Assembly: GCA_027943335.1 (NCBI GenBank)
Contig: BSBK01002077.1
Coordinates: 452,501 to 516,500, forward strand
Source: Chamaecyparis obtusa
Lineage: Eukaryota; Streptophyta; Pinopsida; Cupressales; Cupressaceae
Direction: 5' to 3'
DNA length: 64,000 nucleotides
The notes beneath the pieces are model-generated. The model was not told where the DNA came from and searched no databases. It saw nothing but the letters and a program-made list of their open reading frames with translations. Each line of letters begins with the position of its first letter. The first letter of the stretch is position 1. The position numbers were made by a program, and so were the translations under genes. Shown in pieces: positions 53,129-64,000 of the stretch.

Positions 53129-54822
53129 ATCAAACAAAAACATATTTAGATAGATATTTTTTTTAAATTAAAAAAGTGATCAAAATTACAAATTACTGGA
53201 AAGTTGTAGCGCTTCCCATTTTTTCTTTATAAGTATACAACCAAAATGAATGCATGCAAGGTGGAAAAAATTACAATTCAAATCCAAGAAGCTAGAGCTC
53301 ACTGGGGAGAAGGCAAGTGTGGGCACTTTAGAGAGATAAATCGTCAATAATAATGGAAAGTTAATGAGTGGTGCATGAAGAAAACTAGTAGCAATTTGTA
53401 TGAATGAGTGAGAAGCAAGAAGAGTTGCTACGAAGATTGTTAGAGTAACTAAGAAGGCCAAAAATAGAGCAAATGAGAAAGATAAAGCAAGCCTAGAGAA
53501 ATCCCGATGTTGGTGGGTAGTAACAAGAGGTATTACGCTACCAAAAATAATAAGTGTAATGCCCCAATGACTACCTTCAGACTAAAACTTTGTAGGACAA
53601 ATGCATGCCACCCATATGTCTCTCTGTCACATGGATGTCTCTATAGTGCACATGCATCCAAAGTCAAAACAATCCCCATGTTTGAGAATTTGGACAAAAA
53701 GGAGTGACAAGGCAAGTGGATGTGGTGAAGGCTTAGGCTTTGATTCAGCTAAAGGGAGGGTTCCTTGCTATATGGATTTGCACATAATGCAATTTATGAT
53801 GATATATTTTGCCCATACTTTAACACACAAATTATAAGTGAGATGAAAGCTAAAGTAGAGAGAGAAAAGGGTTAGAAACATCCTACTAATTTGCAAAGGG
53901 AAAACATCATCTTCTATCTATGTAGACTTGTCCATAGGGAAGATACATAAACCTTTGTGGGCTAATATATAATTGCATCATCTCAACATGTTAGCTATAA
54001 ACAAATATGTTAGACATGAAAAATTTAAAATTTTGATATAAAAGTGATTAATAGGCAAATACAGACAATGAGATAGTGATCATTGAGATTAAAAGATTGC
54101 ACTGGTATTGGTAGCAAGTTGTGTTATGCTAGATATCCATATGATAGGGCACATGACTACTACAGGCTGTGTTGTAGGACAACCAAATAAATAGTTGATT
54201 GATTGATCTGGATAGTGGCTTGGAGCCCACAAAGGCAATAGATAAAATTATTTTTTAAATGTAGATCTACGATAGTGCAGATATGATAGCCCCCTAGAAT
54301 GAAATATGTTGCACAAAATGGGAACATAATTCATTCTAAGGAAAGTGATGTGTCATGTCATCATAACAAGATGTTCCCATGGAATGCCACCTTGTAATAG
54401 ATGACACATGATACATCATTAATAAAAACATATAGACTGGAGGATCCAAGTATTCAACATGAAAAGAAACTATAGTGGTAAAATTAATTAATGTGTATAA
54501 CTACATATGAGTTACTCATCATGCTCCCAAATTTTTCAGATCTGAGGAAGAGCACATCAAGTAAAAGATAAAATACAAATTTGGGTCCACATGGAAGAAG
54601 GAAAAAAAGCCCCCAATGCTTTGCATCATCCCCGAATGTTGAAAAGAAAGATATGATGGATAGAAGAAGAAAAAAAAATAGGAAGTGTACAAAAAATAAA
54701 TCCCCATTATCCAAGTACCTACATAGTAACTTGGGTCCTTTAGAAGATAACTAAATATAAAGACAGGCATAGGGGAACACAAACATGCACACTCTCATCT
54801 AAAGATAAGAAAAGGGACTATC

Positions 54823-55143
54823 TCAATGACCATCCTTGATCAAATCATTGTCCTCCAAATATTCATCATAGGGGGGTGGAGTATGAGCTTGGAGAGGGGC
54901 AACTAGAAAAGAAACCTCACATGTCTTACAAGTAGCTAGAGTTGAGGATGAAGCTACCTCAATATTTTTATCCAGTAACCCCCCTGACAATATCAAACTA
55001 TCCTCAATAGATTCAAACATACATTCCTTAAAGGATATAGGAGACTTAATTAGAGGTTGTAAAGAAAGAGCTACATCGTTGACCTCTATAAAAGGGGTGG
55101 TGACAAAATCTATAGAAGACGGAGAATGCTCAACTACAAGCAC
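54823..55143 (-). pseudogene. acidic linker ORF inside the gypsy relic
   Basis: 106 codons open, Ser/Pro/Asp/Glu-rich, ending in HTPPPYDEYLEDNDLIKDGH. It lies 3' of the protease-like relic in the same orientation. It may be the region between protease and reverse transcriptase. No motif gives a function. Confidence 0.3.
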
Positions 55144-55979
55144 AAATGAAAATAAATAAGTTGTAGGAACTGATTTTTATGATAGAATTTAGGAACTAGG
55201 TCTTTCTCAATCTTGCACTTGAATGATGGAGGATGAGATTTAATGTCAATTGTAGTAGGACTAAGAACCCCAAGAAAGTTGTGATGAGGACCTAGAGATC
55301 AAATAGACGGAGCATACATGACTACACTAGACACAACTTATGTATGCAACATGCTATAGGGTTAGGAAAATAATAGTATATCTGGAAGTGAGGTGGTGAG
55401 GGTTGGCTCTATGGATGAAGAGGTTAAGACATGTAGCCATTTAGATATGTAGATACAATAGGAGTGGGATCTAAAGAAGGCATGGATGTAGATGGAGATG
55501 TAAGAATTGTTGATTCACCCTCAACCTTAGTGTGGCCTCATGTTCTAGAGATCTTTACTACTGATGATTCTTACACTCACATGCAAGATATTTCTAGTCT
55601 AGATGGGGACCAAGAAGAGAAGCTTGAGAAGAATCAACAACATCCTACTTTGTAGGAAAGGTTGTTGGTTTATTCATCAAAAGAGAAGAAGGTTCAACCA
55701 ATGAAGTGGGAGGTACTACCAAAGTGACAACTATAGTATTAATCATGGATACATTTCATCATTTTTCTTTAGGATCAATAAAAGAAAAAAGTACTACTCT
55801 TGGAGGTTAAATAGGCACCAATGGAGAGGAGTGATCATGTAGTGACCACAAAATATTGTCATATAAAGTAGGGTGAGAGATGTCTACAAGGATGGGAAAC
55901 TCAAAAAGAGGACATGATTTAGACTTTGGCAGTGCAGGTGCATTTCCCTTATATGTGCTAGGTGCAGGCACAAGAACAA

Positions 55980-56520
55980 ACGATATCAGTGGGGGCTATG
56001 TATTCTTGGATAGATAGGGAGATCCATCCTCAAGAACATGATTGCCCATAACTCTTGATGAAGACGGAGTGATAGGTGAAATTTTCTAGAAAGAAAGAGT
56101 AGGAAAAGGTGTAGAATAAAATATAGGAGAGGCTAAAGGAGCTATAGATTGAACCAATTTAGGAGCGAATTTACCAATTCTATATTTATGACATGACTTA
56201 TATAATAGATCCTCATGGGGAAGAAATGGCCCTATTTGACCAGGCTAAAAGTGATTAGAGAGAAAGCCCCTATGTGACACCAATGAATGGTACCTATTAT
56301 CCTAGATAGTATATGCATGGTTCCTTTATGAGAGAATTTTAGACATTTATGAATAACCAAGGAGAACACCTACATAGAAACTAGCCATGGAATTCCTAGC
56401 TTCACATAGAAGAGGCCAGACTTGGGAATGACAAAGAACATGGTTGGAATGATCTTGGGTCCCAAAAGGATTGTCAAGGTGGTAGACCCCATAGGAGGAA
56501 TAGAAAGACCATCATTCATG
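55980..56520 (-). pseudogene. gypsy aspartic-protease-like region, broken
   Basis: The minus strand reads MNDGLSIPPMGSTTLTILLG, IIPTMFFVIPKSGLFYVKLG, IPWLVSM (stop), then VIHKCLKFSHKGTMHIL. After a frameshift come YKSCHKYRIGKFAPKLVQSI and SPITPSSSRVMGNHVLEDG. A retropepsin-like F-Y-V-x-LG-(I/R)-PWL followed by HKxLKFxHKG is the layout seen in Tat/Ogre-type Ty3/gypsy proteases. The catalytic D-T/S-G triplet was not found. Confidence 0.5.
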
Positions 56521-58089
56521 CAGGTGTTACGTCAACTCTTTTCATATCTCCCTCAATGCAATCCATTGATAAAGAGGACCACCTTTATGATTACATCAAC
56601 TTTTACATGCAAGATCAACCATAACACCTATGATGACATTACAATTAATATTAGCGGGGATGTACAAAGGAACTCTCTATAATATGGTGAGTCCTAAGGT
56701 GTGAATGTTATGTCCATGTTTTTAATCCTCTGGATAAGAGGTGGGATTGGAGTGATGGTGACCATGTTTGCGTATGGGAAATTAATCAATGTAGGAGAGA
56801 ATGATGTAAAGACAAAGTTATTATTTTTTTTTCTTGCTAGATTCACCAAAATGTAGAGAAGGGGATTCGCCACCCTTGAGATGATAGAATCCCAAAGAGA
56901 AAATGGTCCAATTCTACCTTAATTAACTAGCACCTTGGTGAAATAGGAATATAAAATAAGTGGAAGAACAATTAACTATGTCTACAAATTGAGAATTTTA
57001 AAACACTAAGAGATATGAAGTGATATAAATGTTTTCACTACAAAAACTAAAAGAGTAGGTCACCAAGATTGACTAGCAAGCTTTGCACACTTTATTTAGG
57101 ATGCATAGGCATGTCTAGGATGAAAATGTAGATTTATGATGCCAGTGTAGCACACACATTCCATACAGACAAGATAAAAAGAATATAGTAGAAAGGTACA
57201 AGGTTGATCTAACACTTAAAATAATAAACGATTTTGAAATAACAATAAATAATATAAGGAAAACTAGGATATGATTAAATACAAATAAAAAAGGAAGAAG
57301 TGTTTTCATAAACAATCAATGATTGAAGCCTCCAACATGATACTCCGATATTCTCTCCAAATATGCACATAAGACAAACAATAGAAAATCTTGGGGTTGT
57401 GGTTTACAGGGTTGCGAAAGTTATATCGCATTTTGGTGTTTCCACCTCTATAGATAGCCATGATAGCTAGGTATTTGATAAAATGATAGTAGATAAATAA
57501 TAAAAGAAGTAGAATTACTGATATGCTATGTCAAAGATCATAATAAAAATCAATGTACATACAAGTTGGAAAGAGCTCCCCTTCAATGCCAAGAATCTAG
57601 AGCTCGTTGAAGAGAACGAAGGTGAGGAAAATTTAGAGAAATGAAGCTTCAATGATAATGGAAAGTTGACAAGTGATGCACGAAGAAAACTAGTAGGAAG
57701 TTATGTGAATGACTAAGATGTAGGAATAACTGTTAAGAATATTGATAGAGTAACCAAGAAGGAAAAAAATAGAGAAAATGAGGAAGATAATATAATCCTA
57801 GAGGAACTCCAACATCAATGAGCTACAACAGGAAGCATTACATTATAAGAAACTATAGGTTTAATGCTTCAATGATCACTTTCAAACTATATATTTGCTA
57901 GATGAATGCATACATCTTCACAATACGCATGTGTCCATAGTCAAAATAATCCTCATGGTCAAGAATTTGGACAAAAATGAGTAACAAGGAAAGCATATAA
58001 GGTGGAGGCTTAGGTAGAGACTTTGATTCAACTAAAGTGAAGGCACCATGCTACATGGAATTTTACAGGGTGCAATTTATGATGTTACA

Positions 58090-59639
58090 AGTTCTAAGAT
58101 TATGAAACAAGATATAATTGTGTAGTAGCCTATTTATTGATAATCTACAACTTAAAATATAGAAATAATCAAAGCGTGAGTTTATAGATACAAATTGAGT
58201 TCATAGTTGTAGGTTCTATTCAAAATAGAAAAGATGGCCCAACACATAACAATGATGAATATTTTGATTCTTATTTATATTCATGACTATGTAAGGAATT
58301 TATAGACTAAAACACATGGATCTCATTGTCTTAATCTATTTAAACACATTCTTCAATCATAATGATATGCAATATCCCTCCTGATTTATTATTATTTACG
58401 GTTTGATTGTACTTTATGTCTAATATTTCTCAATTTGATCTACTTCACTCTTACCAAATATTTTAATCTAATTTGTTTGTGCTTAATTAATTAACTTAGA
58501 TTGACCCTAAAGTAAGTTTTATTTCTTTTTAGTTCAATATAACATGTTTTGTAAGTAATGATATCATATAATTAATATTTTTGTTGGCTTTTTAACAAAA
58601 CTCATTTTATTTAAATTTTTTACATGGTAACATAGAAATTTTAAACTCAGCCCAAGGCATATGAGGCTAAAAATGTGGGACCTCATGCTTGACACAAATG
58701 CACATCATTAACATAAATTGTCCAAACTTGTGAGCAAGGTAGTCTAGTAGGGTCACAAAGCTTGCAAGTACACTGATCTAGCAAGAGTTTCTACTAAGTC
58801 ACTTAGCATGAATGCTAAAAACATCAACATGAAGGTTCAAAGTAATAAGTGCAATGTGTTAGCAAGGGCACAATGCATGCAATCACAATTATCTAACAAG
58901 GATTTGAATCTTGGTAACCGCAAGAACAATGCTATGATTTTTAACCATGATAATATGTCATGAATAACATTGTTTCAATTATTAGTAATGGGGATCACCT
59001 CTAATAATTTCAAATCCATGCCTAATAACATAACTAAAAAAATAATTTTTGTATGTTTTAATGCACTTACAACTATTTATAAAGGAAAATAATATTTCCT
59101 TAACTATAATAGAGGATAAATAGATAACATGCATACACATAAGTACAATTAACATAGGCCAATTCAATGATAATATATTTCAAAAAATGAAGTCATAAGT
59201 GATAATTTTGTTCTTAAATTTTGGTAACCTAAAATTTGATGAGTAACGTGACATACCTAGATTCAAAATTTTCAAGATGTAATAATGACATGTATTTTAG
59301 TACTTTGAATCTAGTTTTTAAACTATCATGATTTTTAAAAAATTATTATAAAATTAGGAGGGTTAAACATCAACTATATACAAAACTTTCCTATTTTTAT
59401 CACTAAAATGTAACATATTTTCTACTTTTAACAATCAAATTTTCTATACAAAAAAGACACCAATAAGGTTGAGATCCTTGGGATTTCAACACATTGAATT
59501 GATTACCATGACATCTTGTTAAATTACAATTTAATTTGAACATCAAATACAAATCATTTATAATCTTTTTGGAATCTTTGGGTCATTGCAATTATCTATG
59601 GAACTTTGTACTCCCATTTATTGCAACTTATTTGAAGAT
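58090..59639. other. no gene seen
   Basis: AT-rich. Contains aagatataattgtgtagtag plus cctattta near 58110, also found near 52353. No convincing frame on either strand. Confidence 0.4.
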
Positions 59640-60470
59640 TGGCTATGGTTATCTTCTTATCCTTTCATGTTTTTCCTTTGAAAAATACATATCTACAATT
59701 TCTTCCTATTATTCCAATGAAATCTCTCCTAAACATCAAATGGAATTGTAAATTCAATGAAAAAATTTGGGAAAAACTTTCTTCTTAAATCTTGAAATCA
59801 AGAATTAATGTTGATGCCCAATTAATGGCTTGGAGATATTACATTACAAGTTTCCCAATGGAGGTAGGTTAAGGTGTATCATAGTTCAAGCCATTAATTG
59901 TCCCTTTTTAAAGAAACAGGAAGATATAATACATGCTTTTTGGAGATACCAGTTTATTAAGAAACAATGGAACTCTATATTTCATCACTTGCTAGCCATT
60001 TTTTATCTTAATCTTAAATGGAAATAAATATTACTTGGTATTAGGATCCAAAATAATGTTATTGCAAATGGGGTTCAATAGAATATCTTATTGCAATTAT
60101 GGAGAGTCCATTATAAGACATTTTTAATAACCATAAAGATAGTGTAAATGCTTCTAGATATGATTGTGTACAAGTTTTTTCATCAACATTCTAGATCACA
60201 CTTTGTGATCCATCATTAGGACACATTAGAGAACAAGGAGATAAAAAATGTGTCCTATTCTCCATTGCATCTTGATGATGGATCACAAAGTGTGATTTGG
60301 AACGTTAATGAAAAAAATTGTACACAATCATATCTAGAAGCATTTATACTAGACTTTTGGATTGTTGTGATCTGATAGATCTTAACCATAAAGATCATTA
60401 GGAATTTATAGTTCTAAAACTTTACTCTATCAAAATTTATTGTCTTGTTTTCACTCTTCTCTTAAATGGA
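59640..60470 (+). pseudogene. LINE fragment with zf-RVT-like domain
   Basis: A 66-codon open piece (59830-60027) reads INCPFLKKQEDIIHAFWRYQ, then FIKKQWNSIFHHLL. This is the C-P-x-(C)-K-x-x-E-D-x-x-H-(A/L)-F-W layout of the zinc-finger domain after plant LINE reverse transcriptases, with a second Cys lost. The frame continues with QLWRVHYKTFLIT to 60140, where the hairpin insertion interrupts it. No reverse transcriptase palm or RNase H is seen, so it is a short remnant. Confidence 0.5.
60128..60395. mobile_element. hairpin insertion flanked by 13-bp direct repeats
   Basis: taaccataaagat occurs at 60128-60140 and 60383-60395. Between them 60141-60350 forms a long imperfect hairpin: agtgtaaatgcttctagata pairs with the far end, and cacactttgtgatccatcat pairs with atgatggatcacaaagtgtg. 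The arms are about 85 bases. A 32-base tail follows the right arm. The repeats look like a target duplication, so this may be a small foldback or MITE-like element. Confidence 0.55.
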
Positions 60471-60619
60471 GGTGAATTCTAGTTTAAAATTAAAGATTGA
60501 TATTCAAATTCAACGAATCAAATGTCAAGTAGATCAACTTGTCAAAAATAAGAAGATTCGTGTAGGTCATGAAATTAAGCTTCTCTTTCATAAATGTTTT
60601 ATGTTTTATGTTGGTTGTA

Positions 60620-61633
60620 GCTAGGTGGTCCTTGTCTCCACAACCTTCACAATGCAAGTGTTGGTGTCTACTTCAAAATAAATAGTATCTTGGTACCTTT
60701 TCACTAGCTGAGGTGGAATTCTAAATTTATTGTGCATTATGGTTTGGAACTCAGAAAAATAATCATTCATTATCATATCAAAGTTGTCTCCTAAACTTTG
60801 AATGAATTTATCTGATATATGATCAATTTATCCACACACCATACTACATTACCAATTGATGGGAAAAATTTTTGAAAGTAGAAAAATATACATACCAACA
60901 ATGAACTGAACTTCAAAGTGTTGGTCTTTGCTTTCTGAATTGTGTTCATAATTTCATCGAACTACTTTAGTAAGATCTCACACAGATCAATCTTCATATC
61001 TTTCTTGACTATCTTGTAGGCAATGTCCACTGCTCCACATGGTACACTATCTACCTGGGATGACTAGAAGATTCAGTAGGAGATGACATTGCATGCGAAT
61101 CTCAATTCAAGATCTTCAACAATAGACAATTTGAGACCTCTTCCATCCCATTTTGCTTTTGTCAACTCACATAGCTTGTTCTTGTCAATTTTCTTGTATG
61201 CCTCGGTCTATCACCGATTGGATAACTAGTCACAACAATGTAACACATCTTTTGTAATCTTGACTGGTGCATCGAGCCACATAAATTGGTCGTGAACTTA
61301 GCTCAATACAATTCTCATCCATTCTATCTTGAACACACTCAATACATGCATGACATGTACTAAACCCTTGGTTTCCAAACTGATGTGCTCATCTTTCAAC
61401 TTCTCACTCACAGATAGATTCTAGTAGGATGTATCAATATTAGCTTGGAAGATCTCCTCGATCTTGCAATGAATGAATGCATGGATGTCTTCAATCAAAA
61501 TTACTCTTGGAAGAATCAAAGATAGGGCTCCCATCTTATCAGGTTTGGTGGCTTTAACTAGTGGTAGCTTGTACTTCAAATTGACTAGATCAATCTTCTC
61601 AATGACAACAAGCTTTTGAACTTTTGGTGCCAT
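60620..61633 (-). pseudogene. unrecognised ORF of the last LTR element
   Basis: ATG at 61633 opens MAPKVQKLVVIEKIDLVNLK and runs 70 codons to a TAG. The same frame then continues with NLSVSEKLKDEHISLETKGL, VHVMHVLSVFKIEWMRIVLS, VHDQFMWLDAPVKITKDVLH and later KWDGRGLKLSIVEDLELRFA and a C-terminal IPPQLVKRYQDTIYF region, with a few stops. About 330 residues, soluble, no recognised domain. It lies 3' of the zinc-knuckle gag in the same orientation, where an element would normally carry pol. It could be a captured or accessory ORF. Confidence 0.4.
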
Positions 61634-62289
61634 TGATTCAATTGTATAAACTCTTGATTGAGGTAGGGTTTCATTTAAATATCAACTCGATCATGCTTTC
61701 ATAACTCAAGAAAACACTAGAAATTACTTGAATACTTTTGATAGTGCTTAGATCTATTCAGTCAAATGCTTGAGTGTTCTCAGGGGACTCATTTCTACAA
61801 AAATTCTCAAATGCTCTTGAAAACGTAATGTAAAAAATGAAATAGCAATGAGTCTATTTATACCTTTTCCTTGATTAGAGTTTCCAACGGGTATAATTTT
61901 AGAATTTAATATTGTCATTGACTCCCTTTTTTACCGATTACCAAATACACTTCCTTATATCGAGCGAAACAAAATAACATAGTCTCTCATTGATCAAAAC
62001 ATGAAGTGTTAACTTTACAACATATATCCAATTGCATCTAAATATGCTTATATGGATCTTTTCACAGATGTTAGGAACCAATTTAGGATTAAAATTTAGC
62101 TCATAATTCCTACACATACCTTTGACCGATTAGGTGAAGATAGGTGCACCCGATCTGGAGGATGAGGCTCCATCAATTGTTCCAAGTGCAATTCCATCAT
62201 CTAGAGACTTTCTTCTGCATGTTCTATTCATTTGATCTCTTATTTATTCAACATTTACTTGAACTATTTCATTTGTCTTTTCCTCGGTT
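61634..62289 (-). other. noncoding gap between the two ORFs
   Basis: No convincing reading frame on either strand and no motif seen. It separates the zinc-knuckle gag from the unrecognised ORF. Confidence 0.35.
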
Positions 62290-63504
62290 GGAGCTTTGCC
62301 TCGGTACCTACAGTCTTTAGCTAAGTGACCAACCTTATGAGAGCGAGAACATGCCATTCCAGGATTTCTCCATGATCTTCTATTATTTTTACCATGCATC
62401 AAAATGCAATTTTTTACTATATGTCCAAATCTCCCACATGTTGTACATGAAATTATTGTATTATAATCTCATGGTATTGTTGAACCTTGTCAGTTGTTTG
62501 CAGTATTTTGTCAGTTAGGTACCCATTTGACATTCTTCCTTTGTGACCTGCAATCTTCAGACTTATGACCATATTTATTACAAGCATTGCAATAACCATT
62601 TAATTGTGGCTTCCTTATATTTTTAGCAATCCTTGATGTACACTCAAATTCTTTATGACCAATACTTATTGTAATTGTAACAATATCCATCAAATTTAGA
62701 AATGCTCGGTGGTTTACCTCTTTTACTCTTGCAAACATTAGTTGTATGACCAAGTTTCCCACAATGATAAAAAATAGGCTTCTTTGTCTCTGGTGTGGTA
62801 GTAGTATCTCGGTTGGCTTCTTGATTTGAGGACTCTCTCTTCTCAGTAGTGTTATTTTCAGTAAATCCAAGTCCAATTGTATCTCTTGATTGTCTCTGAC
62901 CTCCAAGTTGTTCATCTAGTATTCTTAATGTTTCTTAACTCATTTTCAATACTTCATTTGCATCGTTTCCAGATTTTAGTTTATTCTTCAGATGTTCATT
63001 CTCTGATCTCAGTCCAAAAATCTCTTCAACTTTCCTTGCAATCTCCTGATTAACACCAATAAGATGATCTATCATATTAAAGTGATTTTTTGTCAACCTC
63101 TATATCTCCACATCTTTTTCATTTAATCTTTCATTTATTTTACTTTTCTCATCGTCAATTATTCTTTTATCATCTTCAGCCTTTCTCTTTTGTTCTAGGA
63201 CTTCACACATTCTTATCGATTGAGCTTCTTGTTCCCTTTTCAATGCTTTTACATGATCAGTCAGGATTTTATTCTTTTTAGTAAGTTCTGATATGGCAGC
63301 TTCAGATTCATCAGACAAACTTCCCTCTGATTGTTCTTCAATTTATTCAACCCAATCTTGAGTATCTTTCAGTTGATGGGCTAACTCCTTTCTCTTGTTA
63401 AGTGAATTCTTTAATTTCCTTCTAAGTTCATCAATATGTTCATTTGCAAACTTTAGTTCCATGTTCATGTTGTCAATCACCTTTTCATATCTATAGCTTT
63501 CCAT
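62290..63504 (-). pseudogene. gag-like protein with coiled coil and several zinc knuckles
   Basis: From ATG 63504: MESYRYEKVIDNMNMELK, then about 150 residues of heptad-rich Lys/Glu sequence (KIN-ERLN-EKDVEI, ELTKKNKILTDHVKALKRE), a strong coiled coil. Knuckles follow: HCGKLGHTTNVC (first Cys replaced by Tyr), CNACNKYGHKSEDC, CGRFGHIVKNC and CSRSHKVGHLAKDC. Several stops break it (for example near 63345, 63080, 62940). Coiled-coil plus poly-knuckle gag occurs in some copia lineages. The usual N-terminal UBN2 domain is not visible. The start lies 54 bases from the primer site. Confidence 0.6.
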
Positions 63505-63557
63505 CTCTTTAGATATTTCCTCTCAAGTGGTTAAACTTATGAATAAGAGACTTTATA

Positions 63558-63569
63558 GCTCTGATACCA
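63558..63569 (-). promoter_or_regulatory. primer binding site, tRNA-iMet
   Basis: The minus strand reads TGGTATCAGAGC, a perfect match to the usual plant initiator-Met primer site. It marks the 5' side of a minus-strand element. Confidence 0.88.
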
Positions 63570-63574
63570 ATCAT

Positions 63575-64000
63575 TGGATTAATTATGGAAAGCTAAGTAC
63601 TTAGAGGGGAGAGGTGAATCAGTACTCCAAAAACTTTTAACTACTTTTATAACCATTCACCAAATTGAAAACTATGCATACATCACCATAAAACATATAA
63701 ATCAATTTAAACATAATTCGCAACTCATAACACTGTGATTTTTGGTCTCACAAAAATCCTTGGTCAGAGGAAAAAATTGTGGTGGGGATGGTACCCACAA
63801 TACTTCACTACTACCGAAAAAAGTTTTGCTCGGTTAGAGCTACAAAATTATCTATTTCTAGTAGCTTACCCTATTAAGAGTATTTACCTTGCTAAGAGTA
63901 TAAAGACTTATTTAGTCTACCTTGCTAAGAGTATAAAGACTTATTTAGTCTACCTTGCTAAAGGATTTTACAACTCTTATCTAAGATATGTACCCTATTA
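63575..64000 (-). mobile_element. 5' LTR of the last element, cut by the window end
   Basis: Follows the primer site. The minus strand should end ...CCA at 63575. No second copy is in the window, so the LTR call rests on the primer site. It contains a 33-bp tandem repeat. Confidence 0.55.
63885..63960. repeat. 33-bp tandem repeat
   Basis: taccttgctaagagtataaa followed by gacttatttagtc occurs at 63885 and 63918, with a third copy starting at 63951. Confidence 0.85.

Larger units (their letters stand above)
53186..58089 (-). mobile_element. decayed Ty3/gypsy element between two diverged LTR-like repeats
   Basis: 53190-53830 and 57550-58089 are direct copies. Both hold aagctagagctc/aatctagagctc, ataatggaaagtt, gaagaaaactagtag, agagtaac(t/c)aagaagg, a gaatttggacaaaaa block and gcaatttatgatg. 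Between them the minus strand carries a gag-pro-like relic (56520-55980) and an acidic open stretch (55143-54823). No reverse transcriptase or integrase was found. Exact LTR ends, target duplication and primer site could not be fixed. Confidence 0.5.

Noticed and set aside
55464..55655. Plus-strand acidic 63-codon frame
   Set aside because: Antisense to the gypsy relic; no supporting features.
56422..56682. Plus-strand 86-codon frame with NPLIKR, recalling copy B
   Set aside because: The minus strand gives a coherent protease-like reading; the short match is chance.

Overview
This window looks like nuclear DNA of a large, repeat-rich plant genome, most likely a gymnosperm. The reasons are its AT-rich composition, L1-type LINEs carrying a plant-style C-terminal RNase H, copia and gypsy LTR elements with initiator-tRNA-Met primer sites, and several layers of old, decayed insertions. 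The species assignment is inference. I found no convincing host gene, tRNA, rRNA or CRISPR array. Almost everything that can be recognised is retrotransposon.

Layout. 1-2.8 kb: 3' end of a plus-strand LTR element, with polypurine tract and LTR start. 2.8-14.4 kb: a long plus-strand LINE (ORF1, ORF2, then a very long 3' region holding further ORFs). 14.7-16.3 kb: the 5' part of a second LINE. 16.4-18.3 kb: two unidentified coding relics. 18.7-20.6 kb: an approximately 60-bp minisatellite split by a 5'-truncated LINE tail that carries an intact 168-codon ORF. 21.5-26.4 kb: a solo LTR of 4.8 kb with a 5-bp target duplication. 26.7-36.2 kb: a complete minus-strand element with 4-kb LTRs and only gag inside (TR-GAG type). 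38.4-48.2 kb: a minus-strand LINE split by a complete Tnt1-like copia element (39.2-44.4 kb). 48-53 kb: AT-rich sequence with microsatellite, hairpin and tandem repeats. 53.2-58.1 kb: a decayed minus-strand gypsy element. 59.6-60.4 kb: a LINE scrap interrupted by a hairpin insertion. 60.6-64.0 kb: a minus-strand LTR element with a coiled-coil/poly-zinc-knuckle gag and an unrecognised second ORF, running off the window.

Most interesting signal: three LINE-derived segments each carry, downstream of the place where ORF2 and its RNase H end, an extra ORF of about 200 codons. The copies resemble one another (shared VSIFLSN and VGGLF blocks; I-M/L-P and N-P-L/F...A...G blocks) and match no family I recognise. 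I propose a LINE-associated third ORF family. This rests on reading by eye and needs profile searches. A second theme is methylation-type decay: all six internal stops of the copia element are TAG, as expected from C-to-T change at CAG (CHG) sites.
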